Below the pieces are notes generated by a model, which was not told where the DNA came from, ran no database searches, and was given only the letters and a program-made list of their open reading frames with translations. Positions 8,171 through 16,426 of a stretch of DNA of 47,550 bases are shown piece by piece. A program made the position numbers and the translations under genes. Source of the DNA: Streptomyces lavendofoliae (GTDB lineage: Bacteria > Actinomycetota > Actinomycetes > Streptomycetales > Streptomycetaceae); assembly GCF_014649735.1 (NCBI RefSeq), contig NZ_BMTP01000027.1:1-47550 (forward strand). Direction: 5' to 3'. Position 1 is the first letter of the stretch. The number at the start of each line of letters is the position of its first letter.

Positions 8171-8337
8171 ACAATCTCCGGCGTGAACGAGGAACCCTGA
8201 CACGTACGGTGCTGACCGCCTGCGCGGCATAGGGGACACTCGGCGGGTTTGGCGGGATCTAAGAGGGCGACGCCGTATCCCGTGTACCCATGGACGCAGA
8301 TGGGCCCATGAAGAGGCTCCAGGAGAGGAGAGGCACC

Positions 8338-8796
8338 ATGTCTGAGTTGCTGCGCCAGGAGGTGTTGGACGTCGAGGTCGCGTTCCGCGGTTTCGGGTTT
8401 CAGGAGTCCGACGACAACATGGTTCCCGTGCCGTTCGGGGACAACTTCGAGTGGGGAGTGTTCCTCCAGGAGCACGAACGCCGCTTCGACCTGTTCAGCG
8501 CCGGCCACACCCACACCGCCGGCGTGGAGGTCAGGGTGTGGGCAGCCGAGCCGCCGGCCGCACAGGGGCAGTGGGACGAGCAGGGTGAGGTTGACTTCGA
8601 GACGACCACCGGGGATGTCGCGGTATGGACGATGACGCTGGGCCGGTCGGATCACCTGATTCGGCTGGGCGAGCCGGGGTGGTGGCGGGTCCGTGTCGGC
8701 TGCACAGGCCGGGAGGAGGTTGCGAGGTTGACGCAGACGGAAGGCGTCGCGTACGGGGTGGAAAAGTACGTGATCGACTTCTGGCCGAAGGCTTGA
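8338..8796 (+). CDS. Beta-rich protein, candidate NucA-type nuclease inhibitor (ComJ/Nin-like), copy 1
   Basis: 152 residues from ATG 8338 with a GAGGAG ribosome binding site. No signal peptide, so cytoplasmic. The order of motifs matches the protein at 13445-13975: an N-terminal strand (LDVEVAFRGFGF), then WDEQGEVDFETTTGD, LGRSDHLIRLGEPGWWRVRV and a C-terminal YVIDFWP. As I remember it, Bacillus ComJ/Nin, the inhibitor of the DNA-entry nuclease NucA, has a similar layout ending in GDYQLTCW and YIIDAV. The gene is convergent with a NucA/NucB-type DNase 37 bp away. An immunity role is inferred from that pairing, which occurs twice here. Confidence 0.6.
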   Translation: MSELLRQEVLDVEVAFRGFGFQESDDNMVPVPFGDNFEWGVFLQEHERRFDLFSAGHTHTAGVEVRVWAAEPPAAQGQWDEQGEVDFETTTGDVAVWTMTLGRSDHLIRLGEPGWWRVRVGCTGREEVARLTQTEGVAYGVEKYVIDFWPKA

Positions 8797-8797
8797 G

Positions 8798-8827
8798 GTG
8801 TGGCCGGCGCCGGCGCGCCGGCCACAC
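8798..8827. terminator. Bidirectional hairpin terminator
   Basis: Near-perfect inverted repeat GTGTGGCCGGCGC...GCGCCGGCCACAC lying between two convergent genes (stops at 8796 and 8834), so it probably serves both. Confidence 0.7.
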
Positions 8828-8833
8828 ATCCCG

Positions 8834-10192
8834 TTAATTGATCTTGACTATGAAGCCGTCATCCGGACCGTCGATGATCCGGTTGGCGGTGTAGAAGCCG
8901 CTCAGCAGGTTCCCTGCCGCGCCGTTCTGCGCGCCGGGCACCGGCATGACGGAGAAGTTGTCCTTCTCGACGCGTACGTCGAACTCGGATGCGGCAGAGC
9001 CCTCATAGGTGGTGGCGAAGGGGAACTCGTCGCACTCCTTGCCGTCGGCGGTGTAGTTCGCGCCCCAGGCACGCGTGCACTCGCGGACCGCGACCGCACG
9101 GTTGCGGTCCCGCCGCTTCTGATCCAGATACAGGCGGTGCAGAGGCTCGTTGATGTTGTCACCAGGTACGTTCTTAAGCGCGTTCGGCGGCTTCGTCGCC
9201 TTGGGATTGGTGAACGCCTGCTTGATGTGATCGGCCACTGCCTTCTCCGGCGCGCCGGCCTTCGAGCTGTATTCGAGGGTGGCGATCATGCTGAACGCTG
9301 CGCCGCCCTTGTTTGCCGGGTTGCCCGCGCCCGTGGAGTTCCGCAGGTAGGAGGCAGCGTCCCACCTTGGCGCGAACATGAACGGCTTGCCCGTCACCGG
9401 GCTCGGCCCTATCCACCCCGGGGGCAGGGTGTTGACGATTTCGGGTTGGTAGACGGCCGCGATGACGTCTGCCGCGCCGGCGCCGCTGCCCTGGCCGGGG
9501 GCATAGCGCAGGGTGTGGGTGTAGTGGGGGCTCGCCTGCATCTGCGGCTGCGTCTTGGTGACGGGGAGCGTGTTGCTGAGGACCGGCCGTGCGGCGGCGG
9601 GCCAGCTCTGGGGTACGACGCCCTTGAGGCCGATGCGCATTCCGGCGGCCCCGGTGGTGCCGACAGAGACGAAGTCGGTGAGGTCGTAGTCGAAGAACAT
9701 CGTGCGGTCGGACTCCTTGGGCACCGTCCCGCGGATGTACACGGTGTAGGAGCTGGTCCCGAGCTGTCCTTCCGACTTGGCCCAGACCGTGGTGACCTGC
9801 AAAGCGGTGCACACAGCGAACCGGGACTTGATGTACAGCTTCGCGGTGCCGCCCATGTTCGCCTTGCATTCGGCGAGCGACATCGTCCGGGCTGGCTCGG
9901 GATACGACACGGCCGCCGGAGCGGCCAGCGACCGGGCCGCCGGAACAGACGGCGTGCGGGGGATCGCGGCGGGGACCGTGGACTTCGTCCCGTACGCCGC
10001 CGCCGGTCCAACCACTTCGAGAGGCGTGGTCGGTTCCACGGCGGCCTCCGCTGCAGACAGCTGCTGCTCGGCGCCTGCGCGTATCTCGGACAGGGAGGGG
10101 AGTGGGGAGCCTGCCGGCACCACGTAGGTGCGGGCGTGCCCAGGAGTGGCTTCGCTTGCCGGCGCTGCGGAGGCGGTGGAGGAGAGCGGCAA
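8834..10192 (-). CDS. Secreted NucA/NucB-type deoxyribonuclease, copy 1
   Basis: About 452 residues from the first conventional start (TTG 10192). The C-terminal domain has the NucA/NucB hallmarks CDEFPFATTYEGS (about residue 391 on) and ends NRIIDGPDDGFIVKI; in this family the region forms the active site of an extracellular DNase. A long N-terminal region precedes it. The start is problematic: in-frame codons upstream of 10192 encode RLRRLRTPLISALTTIALL, a good signal-peptide n-region and core, which TTG 10192 would cut. A GGGGGA sequence (10265-10270) precedes ATC 10261, GTC 10252 and ATA 10249, none a normal start. Either a rare start is used or the 5' end has mutated. Confidence 0.78.
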   Translation of the reverse strand: MPLSSTASAAPASEATPGHARTYVVPAGSPLPSLSEIRAGAEQQLSAAEAAVEPTTPLEVVGPAAAYGTKSTVPAAIPRTPSVPAARSLAAPAAVSYPEPARTMSLAECKANMGGTAKLYIKSRFAVCTALQVTTVWAKSEGQLGTSSYTVYIRGTVPKESDRTMFFDYDLTDFVSVGTTGAAGMRIGLKGVVPQSWPAAARPVLSNTLPVTKTQPQMQASPHYTHTLRYAPGQGSGAGAADVIAAVYQPEIVNTLPPGWIGPSPVTGKPFMFAPRWDAASYLRNSTGAGNPANKGGAAFSMIATLEYSSKAGAPEKAVADHIKQAFTNPKATKPPNALKNVPGDNINEPLHRLYLDQKRRDRNRAVAVRECTRAWGANYTADGKECDEFPFATTYEGSAASEFDVRVEKDNFSVMPVPGAQNGAAGNLLSGFYTANRIIDGPDDGFIVKIN

Positions 10193-10252
10193 CAGGGCGA
10201 TCGTCGTCAGCGCGGATATCAGAGGGGTGCGTAAGCGGCGAAGTCGTATGAC

Positions 10253-10654
10253 GGTGCTGATAGTTCCCCCAAGGGCGTGCGGTCAGGTGTGGTCAGCGAC
10301 CAGCCCTGCGGCTGGCGCGACACCAAGATCTATCGAATGATTGATCGGTATTGCCGTTGATGTACGCCGGTTGTCCTGATCCATCAGAAAAGTGGCCGGT
10401 GGATCCCGATCCGCAGTGGTGGAGGTGAGAGCGGAACTCCGAGCGGTGGCCTTGGACGCCCCGCACGTCGGTCCTCCAGGAAGCACGACGCCCCCGGCAT
10501 CTGCCGGGGGCGGTGGTTCTCTTTCTGCAGGTGGAGGGAAGTCGGTGACGTTGTGCAGGAAACGGCGTCATGTGCCGTCGAACGGGAGTGTTGGGCACGC
10601 CGAAAACCTGCGCCCAGCCGACCAGAACTGCCGCTCGGGCCTGCCTGTGGGGTG
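10253..10654. other. Gene-free stretch with a recurrent hairpin leader
   Basis: No gene is visible. It contains the block around 10470-10550 (CCTCCAGGAAGCAC then a GCCCCCGG-type hairpin, then GTCGGTGACG) that recurs at 40430-40520, where it precedes a RelE-like gene. Here no gene follows on the minus strand, so the block looks like a stranded leader of a lost module. Confidence 0.45.
10490..10511. terminator. Hairpin of the recurrent leader block (copy 1)
   Basis: Perfect 10-bp arms GCCCCCGGCA / TGCCGGGGGC with a 2-nt loop. Related hairpins in the same sequence context are at 20706-20726 and 40456-40476. Confidence 0.55.
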
Positions 10655-11170
10655 CTAGCAGGCATAGGTGGTGCCGTCGGCGGCGGTGTTCCAGTTGCAG
10701 GTCGTGATGCTGCCGGTGGCCCTGTTGTCGTCCAGGGAACCGGGCCTCTTCAGCCGCAGGTCGGGGTTCTTCGCGGTGGAGGTGTTCAGCAGGACATGGC
10801 GGGCGTAGCCGCGGTAGATGTGGTGGACGCCGCTGCTGTCGCGGTAGTGGCGGCCGTTGCTGGTGTGCACGTACGCCCTCGCACCGGCCGGCAGGTTGTA
10901 CGAGGGCAGCACGCGCCCGTAGGTGTTGGTAGTGATGTCGGGGACGTAGCCGCCGGTATTCACCGTCCTGGTGGTGACGTTCTTGATGAAGAAGTACTCG
11001 CCGTTGACGTTCAGCTGGGTGCCGTCGCGGCTGTCGGCGCCGGCGGCGTTCGGCCGCACGTGCGTGAGCATCAGCGCGCCGGTGGTGGAAGCAGCCTGGC
11101 TCGGCGTGGCCAGGGCCACGAGCGCAAGCACGGCGGAAGCGAGAGCGGTGGTGCGTACGGTGCGGCTCAC
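10655..11170 (-). CDS. Secreted lamin-tail-domain-like protein
   Basis: 171 residues from GTG 11170 with AAAGG about 8 bp upstream. A clear signal peptide (MSRTVRTTALASAVLALVALATPSQA, cleavage likely after SQA-A) is followed by one domain with LMLTHVRPNA, LNVNGEYFFIKN, LPAGARAYVHTSNG and a C-terminal TCNWNTAADGTTYAC. This is the pattern of the lamin tail (LTD) fold: a strand, an NxEYxxIKN strand, a PGA-VRVHTG turn and a final disulphide. Such Streptomyces proteins are exported and of unknown function, sometimes DNA-associated. A decayed copy lies at 7946-8170 and a scrap at 23755-23795. Confidence 0.75.
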   Translation of the reverse strand: MSRTVRTTALASAVLALVALATPSQAASTTGALMLTHVRPNAAGADSRDGTQLNVNGEYFFIKNVTTRTVNTGGYVPDITTNTYGRVLPSYNLPAGARAYVHTSNGRHYRDSSGVHHIYRGYARHVLLNTSTAKNPDLRLKRPGSLDDNRATGSITTCNWNTAADGTTYAC

Positions 11171-11310
11171 GAGGACCTTTCTGCAGTACGAGGAATGGGG
11201 GTGGCGTCGGGACGGGCATGGTCCTCACACCCGACGAGCGCTACGGATGAGAAGGCGGGGAAGGACGGTCAGCAGCCGCCCTCTGCCCTGTACGAGCGCT
11301 GCCCGGCCTG

Positions 11311-11520
11311 CTAGCGCGCGGTGCCGGGACGACGTACGTCGGCGTACACCCGCGCCCTCACGCCGGGTTCACCCGGCGTGTGCCATACCAGCGTGATGCC
11401 GGAGGTCGCCCACTGCTTCTGGAGGACCTCCATCACCGCGCGGACGGTGTCCTCGTCCGCGGCGGCGAGGTCCAGGACCACGAGCCCGGGCTCGGCGATG
11501 CGCTGCTCATCGATCTCCAT
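11311..11520 (-). CDS. DUF6207 family protein
   Basis: 69 residues from ATG 11520 (MEIDEQRIAEPGLVVLDLAAADEDTVRAVM), with the family's hallmarks HIAEPGLVVLDL near the N-terminus, QWATSGITLVW in the middle and the end GEPGVRARVYADVRRPG. DUF6207 is a small Streptomyces-restricted cytoplasmic family of unknown function. An upstream extension to 11628 is possible but loses the family pattern. A truncated copy with the same downstream DNA is at 23790-23909. Confidence 0.7.
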   Translation of the reverse strand: MEIDEQRIAEPGLVVLDLAAADEDTVRAVMEVLQKQWATSGITLVWHTPGEPGVRARVYADVRRPGTAR

Positions 11521-11745
11521 ACCCGGACCGACGGCTCCGCCCGGCCGACCGGTTCGACGATCGCGGGGAGACAACCCGTACGAGGGACTCAAGCCGCCGA
11601 CTAGCCCGGCGCCGGTCGCGCAGGCCATGGCCCGGCCGTAGACAGGAAGGGGGCGGCCGCGCTTCGCTGACAGGACCGGGCGTGGCTGCTACCCCCTTTG
11701 TCGGGGAGCCGTGCCCACCCCGAGCAGCATGGCTCCCCACCAGAG
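11396..11745. repeat. Long duplicated segment, copy A (partner 23796-24135)
   Basis: From GTGATGCCGGAGGT onward this 350-bp stretch matches 23796-24135 at roughly 85-90 percent by eye, including the 5' part of DUF6207, the GGGAGACAACCCGTACGA block, GGGGGCGGCCGCGCTTCGCT and the closing GGCTCCCCACCAG. Outside these limits the two loci differ. Confidence 0.7.
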
Positions 11746-12156
11746 GGCGCCGCCGAAACCAGGCCACCCCGGTCTGGCTCCACCAGGCCGACTGCCACAT
11801 GCAGGGTCACTCCACGCCCCTCATGGAGCAGGAACCCCGCCGTGGGCTGATGGAGCAGGGGATCGGGGTCCCGGTACTGCCAGCGCGGACCTCACATGCT
11901 CGACTGAGCTGCGCCCGCCCGAGCCGCCAGCGTTCGGACGGGCTTGGGTGGCGTCGTAGCGGTCGTTGCCTCCTAGAGGATTTCACGGCAGGAGAGACCA
12001 GTGTGGCCGCCGACAAGGGGCGGCGATGCCCTGGGGGACGGAGCCGAACCCGCGTCGCTTGCCGGATGAGGCGGCGTCGGTCTGACATACACCCCTGACT
12101 CCGCCACTCACCGTCACGAGGCGTTCGTGGTGTCCCGAGTGGATTTGGTCAAGTGG
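11746..12156. other. Gene-free stretch upstream of DNase copy 2
   Basis: No frame here looks coding. The right end should contain the promoter for the secreted DNase at 12292. Confidence 0.45.
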
Positions 12157-12181
12157 TCCCTAAGATCCGGTCACTTAGGGA
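12157..12181. promoter_or_regulatory. Possible operator upstream of DNase copy 2
   Basis: Inverted repeat TCCCTAAG / CTTAGGGA (8-bp arms, 9-nt spacer) in an AT-richer patch 110 bp before the DNase start. The position suits a regulator-binding site; no regulator is identified. Confidence 0.35.
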
Positions 12182-12291
12182 AGGTCGGGTCATGCGGGCG
12201 TGCGAACGGTCGTAGCGTCAGGGGCCCTGCCACAGCTCCAGGAAGCACGGGGCTTGCCGGGGGTGCGGCAGGAGTTGGGGGACTTGCAGCA

Positions 12292-13311
12292 ATGAAGTCA
12301 GTGAAGAACATCGGGGGAGCGGGTGTCGCGGCACTCGCCATCACCGGCGCACTGATGGTGCCCGCCCAGGCGGCTCAGCCGACGCCGCCGGAGGAGCTCT
12401 CGATCCGTGTCAAGATCGACGCACCCACCGGTCCTTCCGCGCGAGCCGTCTCGTGTCAGGTCAACCACGTCGTCTACAACCGCTTCGAGGCCTGCGCGGT
12501 GGCTGACGCCACGGTGACACTGCTGCGCAATGGCCGGCCTGTCGGCAACGCCAAGTTCAAGATCACCAACCGCATGACGCTGCAGCAGAAGAAGCTCAAG
12601 TGGTCGGAGGCCACGTCGATCAGCAAGGCCACCCTGGTCAACGCCAGCGGCATCCGCGCCAGTCTCGCGGTCTCGTGCGCGGGTAAGTGCAAGGCCACTT
12701 CCAGCTTCCCCGTCGGTCGCACACTCGGCTCTTCTGCGATCAACGGCAGCGTCGGGTACACCAGCAGCGTGCAGAAGAACAAGCACGATGCGACGGCCGC
12801 GAAGTACACCTTCACGTTCACTAAACCCGGATTCACCCCGGGGGTCATCAGCTACAGCAGCCTCAAGTTCCGGTGCGACGACACGTTCTGGAACCGGGCC
12901 AACACCGCCCGCACTCTCAGCCCGGGATACGTGTTCCCGAGCTTCACCTCCACCATGACCACCATGCACAGCCTGCCCGGCATCTCCCAGAACATCAAAA
13001 ACGTCCAGTCCCGCGGACGCAAGCTCGGCGCCCCGGGAGGCGCGGTGATCCGGCGGGAGGCCAGGGAGGCCAACATCCAGGCCAACCGCAACGCGGTATG
13101 CCCGAGCAGCCAGCGTCCGCCCAGCCCCGGCCTGAGCTGTGACGAGTACCCCTTCGCCTCCACCATGGAAGGGGGCACCAACGTGCCGGCGAACAGCCGC
13201 GGCACTGCATGGGTCCCGATCGACGAACAGCGCAAACAGGGAGGACGCATCCAGACCTTCCACAAGAAGGAGCGAATCCTCCACGGCGACGGCTTCTGGG
13301 TCAAGGTCTGA
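12292..13311 (+). CDS. Secreted NucA/NucB-type deoxyribonuclease, copy 2
   Basis: 339 residues from ATG 12292, with GGGGGA 9-14 bp upstream. A signal peptide (MKSVKNIGGAGVAALAITGA, then LMVPAQA) is followed by a beta-rich N-terminal region with several cysteines and a C-terminal NucA/NucB domain: SCDEYPFASTMEGGTN at about residues 282-297 and ILHGDGFWVKV at the end. These are the conserved active-site and closing motifs of this secreted DNase family. It shares domain order with the 8834-10192 protein but is much diverged. The next gene, on the same strand, encodes the ComJ-like partner, with a perfect palindromic hairpin between them. Confidence 0.82.
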   Translation: MKSVKNIGGAGVAALAITGALMVPAQAAQPTPPEELSIRVKIDAPTGPSARAVSCQVNHVVYNRFEACAVADATVTLLRNGRPVGNAKFKITNRMTLQQKKLKWSEATSISKATLVNASGIRASLAVSCAGKCKATSSFPVGRTLGSSAINGSVGYTSSVQKNKHDATAAKYTFTFTKPGFTPGVISYSSLKFRCDDTFWNRANTARTLSPGYVFPSFTSTMTTMHSLPGISQNIKNVQSRGRKLGAPGGAVIRREAREANIQANRNAVCPSSQRPPSPGLSCDEYPFASTMEGGTNVPANSRGTAWVPIDEQRKQGGRIQTFHKKERILHGDGFWVKV

Positions 13312-13345
13312 CCAGTTCCCCCTCCCCGAAGCACACTGTCATGAT

Positions 13346-13375
13346 GCGGTCCCCGGGCGATCGCCCGGGGACCGC
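13346..13375. terminator. Perfect 30-bp palindromic hairpin between DNase and its partner gene
   Basis: 15-bp arms with no loop (GCGGTCCCCGGGCGA and its complement), 35 bp after the DNase stop. As a partial terminator it could set a low ratio of the downstream gene to the DNase, or it may simply separate two transcripts. Confidence 0.6.
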
Positions 13376-13444
13376 CCCGTACGACGCCCGTCCCGGGCCC
13401 CCGGCCCGGGGGCGGCCCACAGTCCACACCTCGGGAGAACTGCC

Positions 13445-13975
13445 ATGCCGAACCGCGAGCATTCCCTGCGGCTCGAAGTCACCCACAATCTGTACGTCGT
13501 CACCGACACCGACGCCGAAGAGCCCGATGACTCCGCCCCGGCCAGCAACGGCTTCCTGTGGACCAACACCGAGCGAAACCAGGTCAACGTGATGACCGGG
13601 ACCTCCTGGGGTGTTGTCGACACCACCGTTGAGATTCGCACCAGCGCACCGGACAGCGTGGATGTGACCGCCTGGGACGAGATCGCCGAAGTCAGCATGC
13701 ACTTCACCGGTGACGGCCCCCTGATGGGCAGCCTCATCACCGGCGACCTGGACCAACTGGACCTGCCCGAAACCGAGGGCGAGCAGTGGTGGCGCTTCCG
13801 CTTCCACGCCCGCGGACGCGACGTAGCCTCCGCCGCAGGTGACCAGCCCACCCACCCGGACGGCACCCCCCTCGAGCAGCACTACATTCAAATCTGGCCC
13901 GCCCCCCGTGCCCAGGAGACGTGCTACAAAACGACCGACACCACCGGCGTACGCTCCCGAGCAAGCGAGAACTGA
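13445..13975 (+). CDS. Beta-rich protein, candidate NucA-type nuclease inhibitor (ComJ/Nin-like), copy 2
   Basis: 176 residues from ATG 13445 with GGGAG 8-12 bp upstream. No signal peptide. It aligns with the 8338-8796 protein through LRLEVTHNLYVV, GFLWTNTERNQVNVMTGTSW, WDEIAEVSMHFTGDG, TGDLDQLDLPETEGEQWWRF and HYIQIWP. The tail beyond IWPAP is extra and may be read-through of rearranged DNA. Being encoded directly behind a NucA/NucB DNase on the same strand fits a cytoplasmic inhibitor that protects the producer. This is inference from pairing and family resemblance. Confidence 0.6.
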   Translation: MPNREHSLRLEVTHNLYVVTDTDAEEPDDSAPASNGFLWTNTERNQVNVMTGTSWGVVDTTVEIRTSAPDSVDVTAWDEIAEVSMHFTGDGPLMGSLITGDLDQLDLPETEGEQWWRFRFHARGRDVASAAGDQPTHPDGTPLEQHYIQIWPAPRAQETCYKTTDTTGVRSRASEN

Positions 13976-13993
13976 GGAAACGAACCACGGGTC

Positions 13994-14284
13994 ATGTCGA
14001 GCGCGGGGGAGGAGGCCACCGAGCAGCAGCTGCGCAACCTCTTCGGCGAGTGGGGCTGGCATCCTTCATCGTCCTCATCGAGGAGTGGGTGCTGCGCACC
14101 CAGATTGGCGCCACCGCCACGATGCCGGCCAACTCAATTGCTAGCTGACCGTGATGCTGCGGCTGTCCGTCTCCCTCGGTTTCATCTCGCTCGGCACCCC
14201 GTTGCACCACCTGACCACGGCAGGGACGACCAGCGCACCGTGGTGGAGACGCTCACCGCGACGATCAACGTCCGCCAGCCCCGT
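13994..14284. other. Rearranged, non-coding or decayed stretch
   Basis: Short fragments in two frames (MSSAGEEATEQQLRNLFGEWG, then LASFIVLIEEWVLRTQIG) may be the remains of one small gene, but no intact gene or recognisable family is present. Confidence 0.35.
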
Positions 14285-14514
14285 GACGGTCAAACCCGAT
14301 CGAGGCGCACTTCGGGCCCTTGCGGCAGTTCATGCTCGCTAACTCGAACCACCTCAACTACACGGTCAAGACCCGTGTACTGCACCGCTACCTGCGGTGG
14401 CGCCACGCCGACACCCGCCATCCCGACGTCCTGGCCTCCCAACGCCGCGAACGGGCCCGCATCCGCAGCGAGAAAGAAGCCCGCTGGGGCGGACGAACTG
14501 CTCTCGCTGCGTGA
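14285..14514 (+). mobile_element. IS630-like transposase C-terminal fragment
   Basis: The frame reads IEAHFGPLRQFMLANSNHLN, then VLHRYLRWRHADTRHPDVLA, then RRERARIRSEKEARWGG. The E-H-F-x-LRxFxLANS element and the final YLRWRNA-like helix are typical of the C-terminal end of IS630/Tc1-type DDE transposases. The N-terminal two thirds, including the catalytic aspartates, are missing, so it is inactive. Confidence 0.6.
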
Positions 14515-14564
14515 CTCAACCAAGACTGCAACGTTCGCTGGCGGACCGGCCGTGTACCAGCCTG

Positions 14565-14912
14565 TCAGATCTGGCCCGTCAACCGGCGTCTGCGCTCAGC
14601 CAGGGTCTCCCCGGCCGGTACATATGGCCGCTCACGCACCAACTCGGCAGTGTTGACCCGGCACACTATTCTTTTGTGGTCATTTCCTCGGACCTCTACG
14701 AGCCACGAGCCGTCGGCGACTCGGAACACCTTGCGCGCAGGTGTGTCTCCCGAGTCCATGCTGACCTCTCTGGGGACGTACTCCATGGCGATCTTGCGCG
14801 CGAGTTTCTCGGCCGCCGCATAGCCTCCTTCCGGGACGGCACGCGTCGCGACGAGCTGCCAGCGGTGGTCCTCGTGACCGGGGCAGGTCTCGGCCTCTAC
14901 GAGGACGACCCA
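14565..14912 (-). pseudogene. Hypothetical protein lacking a start codon
   Basis: A convincing coding frame runs from 14912 (WVVLVEAETCPGHEDHRWQL, then VPEGGYAAAEKLARKIA) to the stop at 14565. The first standard start inside it is ATG 14786 (MEYVPREVSMDSGD), which would drop a well-formed N-terminal half. Directly upstream, in the same frame, a TGA at 14913-14915 ends another short frame. Either two genes abut with no start left for the second, or one protein was split by a nonsense mutation. No family recognised. Confidence 0.45.
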
Positions 14913-15083
14913 TCAAGCTTCCTTCTGCGGAACCGCGTCATTGATCATCGCCGCAACGTAGCGCTTGGTGCTGTCGCAGGTGAAGGTGAACTGGTGAGGT
15001 TCCGCCCGGCACCACGAGCAACCCGGCAAGTCTTCCCTGCCACTGCCACAGCACCAGGGACTGTCCCAGCAGGCTTTGATCAC
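14913..15083 (-). CDS. Small cysteine-rich protein
   Basis: About 56 residues from GTG 15083. It contains CWDSPWCCGSG and LPGCSWCRAEPHQFTFTC, suggesting a compact metal-binding or zinc-ribbon-like fold. GGAG lies only 2 bp before this GTG, so an upstream start (ATG 15185) is possible. It ends at a TGA directly preceding the in-frame coding sequence described at 14565-14912. Function unknown. Confidence 0.4.
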   Translation of the reverse strand: MIKACWDSPWCCGSGREDLPGCSWCRAEPHQFTFTCDSTKRYVAAMINDAVPQKEA

Positions 15084-15185
15084 TTCTCCGTCCGTGTCGC
15101 GGCTATGGCGGAGTGATCCGCGAGGCACGGAGGCTGGCTGGTGCTGCTCGTGGCGGATGTCGTGATTGCAGCGCAGCATTTGCAT

Positions 15186-15792
15186 GGTCCGGTCGGCGCT
15201 GCCATCAGCGGGCCGAGGTAAGCAGAACCCTTGTGGCAAGTGCGGCTCTCCGCGCCTACGGGTCGGTACATCCTCGGCCCTAGGGGCCTCCGGTGCACCG
15301 ACGGGGCCTGCGGGGATCCGGCGACTGCGGCTCGTTGCAGGCCTTGTGGATCAGCGTGGCGGGGGTGGACATGGGCTGACGGAGGCATACGTGGCGGGTA
15401 TTTCGTCGGCTGCGGTTGCGTCGTGGCGTGCTTTCGTCGGCTGAGGTGAGGAAGAGTGCCCGAGACCTTTCGTCGACCTGTGGGAGGGCGGCCCGGACGC
15501 GAACGCTCGGCAGTAAGGCCTGAGCGCCGCCTCGCGCGACCGCATTGTGGGGGCACGGTGAGGGCGTGGGGCCGTGGAGGTGACAGCCTGTCCTACTGCT
15601 AAAGAGGGCGCCAGCGCCAAAAGCGCCCTGACCTGCGAAAACACCTTGCTGCACCACGCTCCTGAGATCTGGCACCCAGTCCTCAGCATCCTGGACCACG
15701 TTCCTGAGAGCGGGGCAGGCGGTTCTTAGGGCCTGAGTGCCGATGTCTCGAGAACTGTGACCACGGCTGCAGGGACTGATCAGATTGACCTG
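15186..15792. other. Gene-free stretch of about 600 bp
   Basis: I see no convincing coding frame on either strand and no transposase remnant. It lies directly upstream of the operator-like repeats and RepL-like genes, so an origin region could extend into it, but no iteron array is visible. Confidence 0.4.
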
Positions 15793-15945
15793 ACGTTCAT
15801 GAGCTAGCGCTGCGTCTGAGCGGGTGACCGGAGCGGTGGATCGATGCCGGGTTGAGCGACACGCCCTGGAGGCGGAGTTCATGAACCCTGTGCTCATGTA
15901 CGTTAAGTTCATCTAGTCGGCCTGAGGGCCGCCGCTCATGAACGT
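15793..15945. promoter_or_regulatory. Operator-like cluster of CTCATGWACGT motifs
   Basis: Three copies precede the RepL-like gene: ACGTTCATGAG at 15793-15803 (inverted), CTCATGTACGT at 15893-15903 and CTCATGAACGT at 15935-15945. A related GTTCATGAAC dyad is at about 15877. The same 11-mer forms both outer ends of the 66-bp palindrome at 16751-16816. The copy at 15935 covers the first in-frame ATG of the downstream gene, which suggests autorepression or replication-initiator binding. Confidence 0.6.
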
Positions 15946-15961
15946 TGAGGCAATGCCAGCA

Positions 15962-16426
15962 ATGGAGGGCCTGTTGGGAGCAGTACGCAGACTGGTTGAT
16001 GCCGACACAGGCGAGGCCATCCCATATGCGCCCTATGCCTTCTCCGGGGAGCACATCCAGGTCGACAAGGCCAGAGTGGCAGCGATCACTGAGAGCAAGG
16101 AATTCACACCAAGTCAGAAGTACCTGGTGCTGTGGTGGATCGGAGTCTCCCCTCAGGGCATGGCACCGCTGAGGGCGACGGGCGCCGACATCGCCAAGAA
16201 GGTCGGTATGACCGCCGATGCCGTAGGCAAGATCAATCGGAAACTGCTCAAGCGGCGCATCCTGATCGAGCGTGGACGCATCGGCAACTACAGGCTCTAC
16301 CGGATCAGCCCGTACATTGCTTTTCACGGGACGGGGGTCGAGCAACGGGAAGCGATCAAGACATGCAACCCGCCGGACATCCCCGGCTTCGACAACACGA
16401 TCCCTTCGCGGTGGGAGGCCCAGTGA
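15962..16426 (+). CDS. RepL-like winged-helix protein (putative replication initiator or regulator)
   Basis: About 154 residues from ATG 15962, with GAGG 11 bp upstream; ATG 15938 and 15953 are in frame, but the first lies inside the operator motif. A winged helix is readable: QKYLVLWWIG, ATGADIAKKVGMTADAVGKI, then the wing RILIERGRIGNYRLYRISPY followed by IAFHGTG. The order wing, then xxISPYxAFxG, recalls RepL-type plasmid initiators of Gram-positive bacteria, where the end reads as NPxxFFKG. It overlaps the next gene by GTGA. It is alternatively a MarR-like repressor. The surrounding palindromes favour a replication or copy-control role. Confidence 0.6.
   Translation: MEGLLGAVRRLVDADTGEAIPYAPYAFSGEHIQVDKARVAAITESKEFTPSQKYLVLWWIGVSPQGMAPLRATGADIAKKVGMTADAVGKINRKLLKRRILIERGRIGNYRLYRISPYIAFHGTGVEQREAIKTCNPPDIPGFDNTIPSRWEAQ

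Noticed and set aside
9174..10011. Overlapping long frames on the minus strand in the DNase copy 1 region
   Set aside because: They are the other frames of the NucA/NucB gene and have Arg/Pro-rich shadow composition.
12298..13284. Minus-strand 328-codon frame opposite DNase copy 2
   Set aside because: Antisense shadow; the plus-strand frame has a signal peptide and the NucA/NucB motifs.
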